NCBI GenBank assembly: GCA_034766995.1
Contig: CM068314.1
Coordinates: 41,261,808 to 41,325,807 of the forward strand
Reading direction: 5' to 3'
DNA from: Acanthacorydalis orientalis
Taxonomy: Eukaryota; Arthropoda; Insecta; Megaloptera; Corydalidae
DNA: 64,000 nucleotides
The notes beneath the pieces were generated by a model, which saw only the letters and a list, made by a program, of their open reading frames with translations, searched no databases and was not told where the DNA came from. Below, piece after piece: positions 13,999-26,633 of this stretch. Positions within the stretch are counted from its first letter, which is position 1, and each line of letters begins with the position of its first letter. The position numbers were made by a program, and so were the translations under genes.

Positions 13999-14224
13999 TT
14001 AAATCATTTTACTGATTCGTCATATTTATTTTTGCACACTGCACATCGACACTTTGACATATAGGACGATATGATTGTGTCAGTGCATGTAATTATTTTT
14101 ATTTGTCGGAAAAAAACTATTTTCTCGGTTTATTGAAAGTAATTTGAGGTGAACGCGATAGTGTTTCTGGTACTTATCGCATATGCATGGAGGAGTGCGA
14201 TGACGCTCTGTAGGAAAAGGTTAA
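13999..14224. mobile_element. Possible TTAA-type element, weak left end
   Basis: The right end, reverse-complemented, reads TTAACCTTTTCCTACAGAG, similar to other TTAA-element termini in the window. The left end TTAAATCATTTTACTGATTC matches only loosely. The 226-bp segment is GC-elevated relative to its flanks (for example GGAGTGCGATGACGCTC). It may be a TTAA MITE with a diverged left end or unrelated sequence. Confidence 0.3.
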
Positions 14225-14352
14225 ATTTAATTGTTATTAATCTAAGTTTTTATCTAATATGTAAGTGTATATTTTAGATTTGTTTATTGTGTTTATGACT
14301 GAAGAATTTTCTAAGGAAATAATAAAGTCCTTCATACAAATGCGTATACTCG

Positions 14353-14372
14353 TATACACACACACACACACC

Positions 14373-14469
<97 letters not shown>

Positions 14470-14476
14470 CACACAT
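14353..14476. repeat. Compound (CA)n-(TA)n-(CA)n microsatellite
   Basis: CA repeats, then TA repeats interrupted once by GTACG, then CA repeats. It produces spurious Tyr/Ile-alternating open frames on both strands that are not genes. Confidence 0.95.
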
Positions 14477-15479
14477 TCATACAGTGTAGCAAGTAATTCC
14501 GGTAACAGATCATTAGTTGTTCACACATTGCTTGATTATGTTTTTAGAATGTAAAACATTTTGCATGTTAGTAAATAATTTAATTATTTATATAATTGTA
14601 CATTGTAGACAACATTAAATCTTACAACATATCCTCAATTGTTGTCTTTATGTTCGTTCGTGCAAATATTAAATGTATACACGTTATTGAATATTATTAT
14701 TGTTTTTATTACTGTTTTTTTTTCCAAAATAAACGAACAATAAACTATATAATTTTCTGTTATTTTAATAATAATTCTTATTTTAACTTTTATCTCATAA
14801 TTTGTACTTCAAATTACTTATGTATGTTTCTTTTTTATATTTTCTTTTATTGTATGGCGTATAAAATTAATTTGCAATACTAGTTGTGTTTTAAACATAA
14901 AATATTTTCAAACCTTCATTTATTTACTCGTAGAATTTTATTGAGAGAAGTTATATGTTTTTTGGATCTTCCTGAAAGTTTGATTTTAAACAATTTTTCT
15001 AGGCAGTTATTTTATGATTTTTTCATATTTATCTGAGAATCTTGCACGCATATTTAATGATTATAATTATACAGATATTTATTGCATAACGTTTTTGAGT
15101 GAAGTAAACAGATTGTTAATTAATAGAAATATTTAATGTAGAATGACGATTGTTAAATCACAATTACCTGATGGTCGTATGAAATGTCAGTGTGCTAATT
15201 TTACTTGACATATAAAAAATTAACAAGCTATGTAATTAAAAATCTATGAAAATATTTACTCTGTTATATATATATACATAGTTTTTGTAATTTTTATATT
15301 TTTCTATGAATCTAATGATTCAAATTGGAATTTAATATGTTTTATTATATTTCTTTTTAAAGTTATAATAATACACCTGATTATAATAAATGACAAGGTG
15401 AATACTGAATAAGAGACTAGAATATACTTGAATCCATTGAATTACTTTATAACAAATACCATTTGAATGTAATTTATTT
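14477..15479. other. AT-rich desert
   Basis: The 95-codon plus-strand frame at 14596-14883 is Tyr/Phe/Cys/Ile-rich without motifs and is considered random. It overlaps nothing else. Confidence 0.7.
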
Positions 15480-15809
15480 TAATTTTGAAGAATTTTATCA
15501 AAATCTTCAGCAAAATTCATAAAAACCACATCTTACTTTCCACTTGTCGAAAATATTCAATAAATTTTGAATTGCAGCTATTATTTGAGATTCATGTAAA
15601 TACTGTGATCTAAAAGCGTCTTGATAGTTATAACAAATATTTTTTGATGCGTAATGTTTTATATAATCATTAATTAAAACTTTCATTACTTTACAGGTAT
15701 GACTGGTTAGATTAATTGACCAATAATTGTAGTCTGAAAGTTTGAAAGTTATCTGCGGAAATTTAGTCGTTACGTAGATAATAACCTGACAATGTAAATA
15801 TCGTATCAA
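15480..15809 (-). pseudogene. Non-LTR retrotransposon reverse transcriptase fragment (frameshifted)
   Basis: The minus-strand frame from 15809 reads YWSINLTSHTCKVMKVLIND, equivalent to the LINE RT block NYRPISLTS--CKVMEK-IND. It continues YQDAFRSQYLHESQIIAAIQ, equivalent to QYGFR-GRS---QLL--I. Just before the apparent end, a +1 shift gives VFMNFAEDFDKIL, the conserved V-LDF-KAFDKV motif with the first catalytic Asp position eroded. About 110 codons of the RT fingers/palm survive. It looks jockey/CR1/L2-like. No poly(A) tail or target duplication could be placed. Confidence 0.75.
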
Positions 15810-16912
15810 TTATTCAAAAGGAATTTAATTTACATATTAATAAGTTTTTAAAATAATTTAATTATCATTTTTAATTAAAATTGAAAATAAATTACGTTAA
15901 TAACAACATAAATACAATTTATCGAGTACCTTTTTATTAATGTTGATAGTAATTATCAGAAAAATGTTCTAATTACTGTTCGATATTTTACAGTGATTAT
16001 ATTTTTTTAAATATAGTTTTAAGTAACTACTTTATCATTAATATCTCATTAATACAATCGTATCACAGATATTATAAGTCAATTGTATAATAATATTTGA
16101 AATAATGATAATTATACACCAGTTGTCATTCAAATAAAAAGAGACTTTTCTATGAAGGACATTGAATAAAAGTATGTTGCGGTATTAATGATACTGTTTC
16201 TTAATGATATTACCAAAGATGGTCAAACGTACTAAATTTATGATCTTGGGATATTGGGTTCACTCTTTTCTACATCTCTTTGGTGCAATTTATTGTTAAA
16301 TATAACATTTGCGATATATTATTTTGAAATAACTGTATTATATGTTAATTTATTATATCTAAGTATCACGTTTTATTTTGCTCTATATTACTATTGTAGT
16401 AATATGTTTTATAACAAGTTCCCTTGATGATGTTGGTGTTTGATTTTTATTTAATAATTTATAGAAATTGAAAGTATAATATGTCACTTTTTATATTTAA
16501 AAGGACGGTGTTTCTGTATTTTTTATTTCATAATATTTAATTTATTTACATTTTTCTAAACTGTTATTTGTTTAGTATATATTGAAATTTTACAACTGAA
16601 GATTTTTTAATTTTTTCGAGTAGTATCTTTGAAAAGAATATTGAAAAAAGAGAAATTTTAAATTTTGTAAACATATGGTTGTTCATATTTGGAAATAAAA
16701 AACATTTAAATTTATTTCTATTATTAGTTCACTATTTATCATTTATAGTATTATTAGTCATAGTTTTGTATTTAAAAATATGTATCACAGAGAAAGTTGC
16801 TGTTATTAATAAAAATATTTTACATTTTTTAAATGAAAAGATTTTTGGCAGGTTTTTTTTAGATAAAACCACTTAAAAGACAAGCTCCAATAATTTTGTA
16901 AATTCATCTTAA

Positions 16913-16949
<37 letters not shown>

Positions 16950-18106
16950 GTTGAAATAAAAAAGTTGTGAAATTGATATATTTGAATTATTGAAAGACAA
17001 AAACTAAAACGAGTTCGTAATAAAGATATACACATATCGTTTTCCCTATTATTAACATCATAAAATAATTCTTTTGTGTTTGTTCGTTTGGAACAAATTG
17101 ATCTTTTTGCACTATAACTAGTTTGATGCACAAGCGAAGTAGTCTTTTTAGATTTTATTTAACATTAACACATATAGGATATATTATTAAATAAAAATCT
17201 TTTACTGTCGATTACAGTAATTACAATCTAACTAGTAGCCGTTACCGCAACGCTTGCTAAGAAATTGCATTAATTTTACATTTCACAGAGAGTAGATATA
17301 ATATTAGTATTTTTCTAATAGTTAATATTAATAAGTTAGTCGCAATTAAGAATGGGTGTAATGTTTTCATAAAATCAATTATTTATAACTACTTGATAAA
17401 CAAGATGATTATTTAATTATTTATCATGTTTAAATTTATCAATAAATAGCTACATTATATATTTGAGGAATCGGGCAGAGGAAAGTTTGAAATTTGGATA
17501 ACATTGTATTTTTTAACAGTTAAACTAAGAAACTGTCAAATGTCTGTATTCTGTGATTTTAAAAAAATGTAGAAAATAGAAACTCTTTTTGGATTATTAT
17601 ATAAACGTTTTATTTATTCAACGTTGTACCATGGGTACATTTTTAATGTGGGTTACGCTCATATTTAAATACAGTTCTATTAAATAAAATTTTATTAATA
17701 TGCAAAAAATGGGTATAAATCAATTACGAACATAATTATTGATAGTAATAAACCTACATGGGATTGTTACTAGTATGATATTTAAGAGTATAAAAATGCC
17801 ATATTTGTTATAGCAAAAATAATAAAAAAATTCTATGATGATAATAATAAACAAAAAATAATGCATGACGAGAGGTGGTTAAACTTAGAGTGTATGCGAA
17901 AATGAATGGTTCAGATCAAATTTTGTCTAAAACTGTTGCCACACTCGATTGAACGTAAATCGCCTTAGAGTTATTTAGTATCTCTACTGTTTAAATATAT
18001 TGATAGCATTCAGATTTTGAGTAAAATATACAATTTATCGCGATAAGGATTTATAAAAATTTAAAGAGTTGCATGATGAAATGTGACAAATACCACAATA
18101 CGTTTC
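15810..18106. other. AT-rich desert
   Basis: A TA tract at 16915-16947 and two short random frames. The region immediately right of the LINE fragment (15810-15900) may be older LINE sequence that is no longer readable. Confidence 0.7.
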
Positions 18107-18262
18107 TGACGCTGGTTAAATTTGCTTTCACAAATAAATTATTTTTGTTCCACAAACAAAACAAAAAAAAAATCTGAACAAAAATATTCAATTAATTATT
18201 ATTGATCATTTTTGATTTTTACTTATGCGTATTTCGATGACAACGGCATCATCCTCAGAGCG
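18107..18262. repeat. Palindromic dispersed repeat, half copy
   Basis: It begins AAATTTGCTTTCACAAATAA and continues through TTCAATTAATTATTATTGAT and CATTTTTGATTTTTACTTAT to GATGACAACGGCATCATCCT. The order of motifs is the same as in the right arm of the 29.7-kb copy read in reverse complement. The second arm is not evident. Confidence 0.52.
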
Positions 18263-18271
18263 ACAAGGTAC

Positions 18272-18331
18272 AGAAAAAAATATTGTGTATTTTTGATCAA
18301 AAAAAATATTGTATATTTTTGATCAGAAAAA
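18272..18331. repeat. Tandem duplication of a ~28-bp unit
   Basis: AAAAAAATATTGTGTATTTT followed by TGATCA occurs twice in succession, the second time as AATATTGTATATTTTTGATC. It abuts the dispersed palindromic repeat half copy at 18.1-18.26 kb. Confidence 0.6.
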
Positions 18332-19144
18332 AATGGCCTGCTTTTTGGGGTGAATAAAAAATCATTTTGAATATGACAAGTACTTATTCAAAAAAGAGAT
18401 CAAATCAAAATTGAAAATGCTTTTCTTTTTCACTGAATATCAATATTTAAAATGTTATCAATAGTAAAAGCCATTATTTTGAACTAGTTATTTCGTTTCA
18501 CTAATAAAATTCGGAAACAATTTTTAATATAGTTTTTTATAAAATATTTTTTATATATAATCATAATGACTTTTTAATATTCAAAGAATTTTTTTCTTAT
18601 TCATTGATTTTATTTTGTAATTTATATAAACAAATAAATATATAAATAGTTTGAAATTGAATGTTTATGAATAATGATCCTAAAAAGAATAATTAATTAC
18701 AGGTTATAGATTTTTCCGTAATAGAATTTTTTATAAGAAATAATTTTGAATACAATTAAAAATGCGTATTACTTAAAAATATTACTTACGTTTGATGTGT
18801 ATAGCAGCTCAGATATTTATTATATAAACACGAATGTAGTGTACATACCTGTAAAGAAAGAATTTTATTAGAAATATTTTCGAAGAAATGAAATAAATAG
18901 TATTATAAAAATTAATAAGTGTTATTCTCATTTCATAAATAACAGTATTCACAATAAATGTTCAATAAATTAATAATTGTTTATTTTCGAGTTTGTATAC
19001 TACTTTTAATGTTCTTTTCAACTGAATTCCTTTGGATCACTATTATTGTATTCTACTATGAATGCTTTCGATTCTTGTGCGATCCAGGCACTGTAAAGAT
19101 TCTCTTAGTATTTTCCTGTTAACTGAATAACGCTTTGGAACCAA

Positions 19145-19186
19145 AACTAGTTGACATGGATTACTGTAACAGTAATCCAACTAGTT
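19145..19186. repeat. Stem-loop with two nested inverted repeats
   Basis: AACTAGTTG (19145-19153) pairs with CAACTAGTT (19178-19186). Inside them GGATTACTGT and ACAGTAATCC form a perfect palindrome around one base. A related sequence ATGGATTACCTTAACAGTAA occurs at 52482, without the right arm. Confidence 0.6.
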
Positions 19187-19253
19187 ATAGTCAACGAGTC
19201 TTGTTTAATAAATATTTATTTTTTTTTGTAAATTAGAAAATAAGCTAAATACT

Positions 19254-19258
<5 letters not shown>

Positions 19259-19299
<41 letters not shown>
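19259..19299. repeat. (TA)n microsatellite
   Basis: TA repeat running into ACACATATGTGTACACATG. Confidence 0.96.
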
Positions 19300-19306
<7 letters not shown>

Positions 19307-19866
19307 GTGTACACATGTAGTAGATACATATTCGTATAATATAATTTAAAAAAAATTTAAATTGCGTTTACATTTATTACCCTTCGAATAATAATAAAAA
19401 TAATTTAATGTTGTTTAAGATTTTTAAAAAATTTGGCTAATAAATATAGCTTAATTTTTTTTCAAAAAGGTCATAATTGATACTAAAATGCATAAAACTT
19501 ACAATTGTTTGATATTGAAAATATTGTAGGGTTTGTAAGGTGAATGTACTTTAAAAAATTATCAAGTTTTATATCTCACTCTAAATGCTTATTCATATTA
19601 AAATATTACATTTCTTTATGTTCTCTGTATCATTTTTTATGACTTGAGGTTTTATTATAATTAATGAATACATAACTATATCGATACACACGAATTATAA
19701 TTGAATGGAACAATCTTTACGGTTTCAGTTTAAGAAAGAAGTATATATTCTTATATAGTATAGTATTAATTCAATGGGTCAGTAGTCAGACAATAAACAG
19801 TTATAATAACAGATGGAGAAAGAAAACATTCAATCGAAATTTAAAATATGTTAAACGATCGAGAAG

Positions 19867-19869
<3 letters not shown>

Positions 19870-19915
<46 letters not shown>
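19870..19915. repeat. (TA)n microsatellite
   Basis: Uninterrupted TA repeat of about 46 bp. Confidence 0.96.
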
Positions 19916-19918
<3 letters not shown>

Positions 19919-20108
19919 GATGACAGGTTGGAAAGTTTGCGCATTGTTTCTTTAATGGCTAACCGGTTAACAGAGAATATTTACAAACGCCTTCATCTTG
20001 AAATTCTTTGATCAAAATTAATGATTATACAATTCTTATCTTGTTCGTGAATATTTTTTGATATAAATTATTGTTGAGGTTTCATATTCAATACAAGACG
20101 AATAAACT

Positions 20109-20151
20109 ATATATATAATAAACTATATATTTATATATATATATTTATTTA

Positions 20152-20206
<55 letters not shown>

Positions 20207-20231
20207 TTATGAATATATATATATATTTGTA

Positions 20232-20275
<44 letters not shown>
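20109..20275. repeat. Long interrupted (TA)n tract with duplicated interruption
   Basis: TA repeats broken by TTTATTTATGAATATATA twice (about 20142 and 20202), implying duplication within the array. It yields a false minus-strand frame. Confidence 0.95.
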
Positions 20276-20278
<3 letters not shown>

Positions 20279-20965
20279 GCATATGTGTTTATAAGGAAAT
20301 GTAAGAAAATTTCAGAGTAATAAAACAATTTAATGATCGATTTCTGGTTTCTATAATATTGAGGAAGTGCTTCTACAGACAATTCTAGACAGCATCCTTT
20401 AACAATCAAATTAATAAGTTTTTTATATATTCTTATTTAACACCTATATAAAAGCATATTAAATAATTATTTTAATTAGGTTCTTCGAAATATCATCATA
20501 TGTCTGCTGTAATAAATGTAATTTATTCAATTTTTAAAACACATTAATGCAATATGCAATTGAAAGTAAATTGGTAAAAGAGAAAATTCAATTAATGGCA
20601 CGGTTATTACCTCGCTTTATATTTCAGTTTATATATATATATATAAAGAGGAATAATGAGAAATGTATACAAGACAGCGGAAGGGTGAAAGTTTGGAAAT
20701 TTAAATTTATTATTATTTTTTTATTAAATGATGTTTGATTAAGTTCTGAATTGTATATACTGATAATCTTAAAATAAAAATGTTACTTTTCCTAAAAATC
20801 ATTTTAAACAACAATTTGCAAATACTGAATAGTACATGCTTCATCACTTTCAGCCTCAATTTTAAGAATTTATGTTCTGGAATGGAATATTTTTTTAACA
20901 TTTACTGAGATATTTTGCAGTACTAGTCTATTGTTGTTACAAACTTTGTTTTGAAACTATTTTGA

Positions 20966-20969
<4 letters not shown>

Positions 20970-21008
<39 letters not shown>

Positions 21009-21034
21009 TAGATAGATAGAGAGAGAGAGAGAGA
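20970..21034. repeat. (TA)n-(GATA)n-(GA)n compound microsatellite
   Basis: TA repeats followed by GTAGATAGATA and then GAGAGAGAGAGAGA. This is the only GA-rich array noticed in the window. Confidence 0.95.
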
Positions 21035-21220
21035 AATATGTATATATATGTATGATTTTTCGATGTTCTTGCATTAAAATTAAAACAAATTTATATTAAA
21101 ATGTAGGAGTATAAGCAGTATTAATGCGTTATTTATATCTGAGAATTGATTGTGGTCAATAAATAAGAGGTAATTTAAGATTTTCTTTGCGGAATGATTT
21201 TTTTGCATATATGTCTATTT

Positions 21221-21223
21221 AAT

Positions 21224-21286
<63 letters not shown>

Positions 21287-21296
21287 ATTAGAGTGT
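21221..21296. repeat. (TA)n-(TG)n compound microsatellite
   Basis: TA repeats with one AA interruption passing into TGTGTGTG. Confidence 0.95.
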
Positions 21297-22291
21297 GTAA
21301 AGATTATGTAGAAGTGTTTATAAAGGTTTAGAGATAGCGAAAAAGATTTATTAAATTTATAAAAAATAAATGAAGACATGTTTGGCTAGTATTGAATATC
21401 TTTGGTTTTTTGCAAACAAGAAAAATTTACATTTTCTTTAAATAGAAACAGACAATGTTTAATCAGTCGGTCAGTAGTTATGAAAAATAAAAATTTTTGG
21501 TTTTATGGCGTTTTATCAAAAATCGAACTGTTTCAAAGATATTAACAAAATTTCATCAAAAACTTCCATTACAATTCATCGATGCTGCAGTAATAAAATT
21601 TATTGAGAAATTATCCGTGATGATTAGCACATTTTTTTTGAATCAACAATTTAAAAAGTTATGTGATTTTCGATGTGAGCTCTTAGTTAACCCATATATT
21701 CTAAAAATAATTGTGATTGTTTTAATAATAAAATGAAATATGAATTATTAATAATAAACGGATTATTTTATGACGTTTTATGAAATATATAAAATCAAAC
21801 TGGATAAAACAATGTGATCAGAATAACCCCCATCACGTGAATGTTAAATAATATTTTCAGAAATAAAACTTTGAAATGATTATAGAAATATAATAAGTAT
21901 TAAATTTATGAATGAAAGGTTATAAAGGCCAGTGATATAATACGCGTTGAAATGTTAAGTTAATGTGACAAATATGAAAAGATCTATTGTTTATTTCACT
22001 AATTAATGGTTCCAGTTTGAAACTAAATGATACGCTTCGGCTAAAACGAAACTATATTTATCTATTGTTCTCTTAATACAAATAAAGGATATTTGTTCAG
22101 TTCAGTTTGATACCCAAATTGTATGAAATAGTGTTATGCAATTATATTGTTTATATATATATATATATGCTATTGTATTCTAAAGAATTTTTTTTAAATA
22201 ATGAAATTATTTATCTAATTAGCTGAATATTTAAACTACATATTATACAATATGTAATATAATTAACTTCAAAACTTAAAATATTTTGTTC

Positions 22292-22375
22292 TTAACACAT
22301 TGCCAACTGAATGGGAAGACCTACCCCATTTGTATTATAGTTGCTAAATGTATGTTGCGGTCGGCAATATGTTAA
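22292..22375. mobile_element. 84-bp TTAA-bounded mini-element
   Basis: Left end TTAACACATTGCCAAC and right end, reverse-complemented, TTAACATATTGCCGAC match at 14 of 16 positions and include TTAA on both sides. The core is about 50 bp with no ORF. It resembles the larger 49.3-kb element in having a TTAA-nC-CATT-GCC type terminus. Confidence 0.58.
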
Positions 22376-24068
22376 GATATTTTTAATATTAATAACATAA
22401 TAATTTCGAATACAACTGTTTACGCCAGTAAATTCGGAAGCATGAATTCCAATAAAAAAGTGTAATTTATACACCTTAATTGATATTTTCTCGTATCTTG
22501 TTTATTTATTTTTTAAAGTTTTGTATATTTGGAACTTAAAAAATAAATCCATCTATATAATTAAAGTTAATTTATGTAAACGGACGTCGAAGAAAGTTGA
22601 TTTTTACATATCTTTTATTTAATAAATGATCTTTTATTTATCATTAATACGTTTTTTTGGTACGAAAAGAAACAAAGAATTCTTTTAAAATAAATAATAC
22701 GGATATATACAAATAATATCCAATTTATTAATATCGATTAAAATTAATTTTAAATTTTAATTAAAAAATAAGTAAAAAAAGGTATACTGTATATGTTACA
22801 AAAAATCATATAAAAATTCAAATTTTTATTAATTTAATTTACATTTCTTTAAAGTTCTTCAAGAATTAATTTTTGTATTTCCTATTTTATTTCTAACTTA
22901 ATTACTAAAGATGTACGTGGGATAAATTGTGATAAGATAATTATTCCTTAATAAAAAAAAGATTGCTATACTTCAGACTTTATAGCGGTTTACAATAATT
23001 TATGTAAAAGAATTTCTAGTTTAAATTCAATCCATGTATATTTTTAAATACCTAAAATGTGAATATCTTTCAACCTACAATTAATTATTCTTATTTGTTT
23101 CTATCGATTCAATCATATTTCAAGTCACGTCTTAAAATACATTTTTATTTTCATTTCTTATAGTATGTTAGATTATTTGATTGAGTGATTTTTGCAAGTT
23201 GTCATTAAATATTTTTTACGATATGTATTTTCAAAATATAAATTAGTAGTTTAAGCAATCTTAAAAACTATAATCAAATTTGATAATCTTATAAATTTAC
23301 TGGTTCCTTCCCTTCAATTTACTATTTTAAAATATTTGAGTTGGTAATAAAAAAGGAAAAAACATTCACTTTTTTTCTTATTATTTATGACTTTTCTAAC
23401 TTTGAGTATAATTAATTTAAATTTAATATATATTTATGATTAACACTAGATTCTTGATAAAAATAATTAATTGAATGAAATTTAAATTAATATAAATTAT
23501 TAATGTGCGTATATTATACTAAAAAAAATCTGTTGCATTCAAAGTTCAAGTATTGATAATTTCATGCTTTGTGATTTATTGGTTGGTAGTTTTACCTGGC
23601 CATTTAAAGTACAGTCGACATTCAAGTTCATTAAATGCTCAAGATAATTGTTTTCTAGTGAAAGATAAGATCTATAAGTTCATGTTTATAATTTTTATAA
23701 AATAACTTGTTGTATTACTTTTTCATTTATGGTTGTTTATGTACATACATTTTATTTTAACATTTTATTTTTAAATTCTTCTACTACCAATGTTTTAAAA
23801 TGCAAGGCGTGTTAACAATTATACAATTGTTTGAAACCTTGACTCTTAGTAAGTCATTAAACTTCGACATATAGTTTATAAAAATATCAATCTGGTAGTG
23901 GTTATATATTCCATTTTAATAAAGTACTTGTGGATAATGTGAAAAATTATTTGAACATTTGATCTTTTTTTTAAAGAAATATTAGTTTATTGTGTCATGT
24001 GATTTAAAAAGACTTTTTACAAAAAAGTATTGAGAAATTATTCTGAAAAAATTAAAGTAATTTAGATT
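22376..24068. other. AT-rich desert, few repeats
   Basis: No feature recognised; unusually free of TA microsatellites for this window. Confidence 0.7.
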
Positions 24069-24663
24069 TTAACGTGTTTCTACATAACGTAACATCGAAC
24101 CAACGAGATGCACATGTCGTAGCCGAATACTGTGACGCTGAACCACGCCCGGTCCTACCACGCTCGAATAGAAAGTAATGAAAAAAACAACGAACAGTTT
24201 GGCGTAGAGGAATTGAAAGTAGATTTCCAATTCTGAGGCGATATTGTAATGGAGTCGTAACGCTGTGATATTGTTGTGCACAACATAAATGCCTTAATTA
24301 ATATCACTTGATACACCTTGACGGAAATGAAAGGTACACCGGTGGCCTTCTTATGTAAACTCGCAGACCTACATATACACAAAACAAACGTGTACGTATA
24401 CAAATAGTCGGGTATACGCATGCACACACATACACACGAGTGAACGAACACATGAGCAGCCAGACTGAAACATTTTGAACGTCGTCGAGTCCATTCGATC
24501 AAGTTCAAATAAGTACGCAATCTCCTTTCCATTTCGTACAATCGTCGAGATTGGCCGTTTTTTAAATAACGTGTCTAAAACGCGCTCATTCGAGTTCGAT
24601 TGTGACAAAACACCTGTAACATTCACGTTGTCAATGGAATTAATATATGAATGTATTTTGATT
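24069..24663. other. GC-elevated island of unknown nature, possible exon or promoter
   Basis: About 600 bp are clearly richer in G+C and CpG than the surroundings, and frames are open on both strands. On the minus strand, TGTTACAG (ending 24612) could be a splice acceptor. The following frame reads VLSQSNSNERVLDTLFKKRP and continues to TTFKMFQSGCSCVRS before entering TG-rich sequence. A phase-1 join to the exon at 53596 would keep this frame open, but the polypyrimidine tract is poor and no family is recognised. It could equally be a promoter, a conserved noncoding element or an old transposon. Confidence 0.35.
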
Positions 24664-26586
24664 TAAGGGTACCGATATATATATATCTTTCACAATCTAG
24701 ATTTATATTATATTTGTAAAACTGACAGACTGACATGTTAAAAATGCTGCATGTGTATTACTGCAAAACATTTTTTTTATGGTTGCATGGTGTGATTTTA
24801 TTTTTTATCAGTACATATAATTACAAAATACTTTTTAATTTTCATTCTGTTCATTATAATGCGGCAATCGATTATTATTATTTGCAAATTGCTTATCAGA
24901 TATAGACACAATAAAAATCCATTCAGATTAAACTTTTATTTATTTATATTGATTTAAGGACAGAATATTACACAGAAAATAGTTCAAATATTAATGTCAC
25001 GTGCGTATGGCATGTCTCTATCACCATATTTCAAGTTGTTTAATATACAGTAGTTTTAAGAGTTTATTGTAAATAATTAATTATATTGACCAATTTAAAT
25101 GTTCTTGACTTCTTTTTTTTTAAAAAAATTACTTTCTACCTGCATTAAAAATTTTGTATTTAATGAAATTAAAGTATATATTTTGATCTTATTAAACGAT
25201 AATATATAAATAAAGAATGTGTAAGGTTGTGAATTTTAACGATGACCTTTGTTCTTGCAAAAATGCATTTCTTACAATTTCTTGATTTTGAAAATAGTCA
25301 TTTTTTTACATTTGTGATTCAGCATTTGAAACAATTTGAAAATATTATCTTTGCAGATCAAACACATTTGTGTTTTATCTTTTATATATATTTCCTGATT
25401 GTAAAAACTTTAAATTATTTTCTGCAAAGATAGTTTTATGACAAGTAAATTGTCTGTTGCTTCGAGCATCGTTAATCCCTGACTAGCATTTTTTATAAAA
25501 TTCTCTAATTTTCGGATTTGAATAAGTGCATGTTGACTTTGAATCAATCAAGTATAAACATGAAATCTTTTTAATTATAATTGCTATTTTGTTTTAATTT
25601 TATATTAGTTGTTATCTACGTTTTTTTGATATGTGATTTGCGTTCTAACAGTTACAAGCAAAGATATGATGAAACAACTGAAATCAGTAGTCAGAAATAT
25701 TTTAACTTCACAATCTTTTTAAAATCATACAGTATTTGATTTAGCTTTTATTATTTTCTTCATGATTACGTCAAATAATTCTAGAATAAAATTGCATTAG
25801 TTTTTCTAAATTGTTAAATGAAGAATTCTGATATAGTACTATTTACTCATTCTAAACACAAATATTCGTACATTTTTGTATCATCAAAGATACATGCACA
25901 ATGTGGAAGAAAAATCGTCTTTCTATTTTTTTAATAAAGTATATATTTATTAATATCTTGATTGTTGGATTTTACTTTTAAGCGATAAAAATCATAAAAA
26001 TGTATAATATAAAATCTTTTTTAATGAATATAAAAATTAGTTATATTACAATACAATGCATTCTTTATTAATTGTTTTAAAAAATCCTAAAGAAATGATT
26101 AAAATCAAAAAGGCACCCAATTTTTTATTTAACTTTTTTCTTGTATGAAATGAAAGTAAAAGCAACACAATACACTGTTAGACTACAACGTAACCGTTTA
26201 TTATATAAAAACAATTTTGAAAGAATTTAAATTATGCTTTCAGTGTTTAAAAAAGGATATAACAACATTTAGTTTTAAATACAGTTTTTTTATATAATTT
26301 ATATAATATAATTTTTACGTGGACATTTTTAATTATCTTCATTATCATTCAAATAAAATAAAAAAGTAATTTATCATTATGTAAGTAGTTTCCTTGAGCA
26401 TTTTTTTACAACCTTTAGCCATTATTTGATCGCAAATTGGAATTAAATTTAACTGTTATAATTACTTCCAGTCCTTAATTATCTTATTTACGAATCAATT
26501 TTATGTAACTTAAATATCAAAATTTCCCATTTCAGTAATTTTTTAATTAACAATGGATAATTATTAATAATTATACATCCATCCAT

Positions 26587-26633
<47 letters not shown>

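Larger units (their letters stand above)
18332..22291. other. AT-rich desert dense in microsatellites
   Basis: Apart from the stem-loop at 19.15 kb and five major TA arrays, nothing is supported. A 79-codon plus-strand frame at 21497-21736 has more protein-like composition than most but no motif. Confidence 0.68.

Noticed and set aside
14237..14528. Overlapping frames on both strands of 74-84 codons
   Set aside because: They are translations of CA/TA repeats (alternating Tyr-Ile, His-Thr) and exist on both strands at once.
14596..14883. 95-codon Tyr/Phe/Cys-rich frame as a membrane protein
   Set aside because: Hydrophobicity follows from AT-rich codons; no signal, motif or GC shift supports translation.
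21497..21736. 79-codon plus-strand frame as a small gene
   Set aside because: No recognisable domain, no splice or promoter context, and comparable frames are expected by chance in a window this size.
24475..24666. 63-codon plus-strand frame in the 24-kb island
   Set aside because: It is antisense to a comparably open minus-strand frame, has no motif, and no splice or promoter context was found on this strand.
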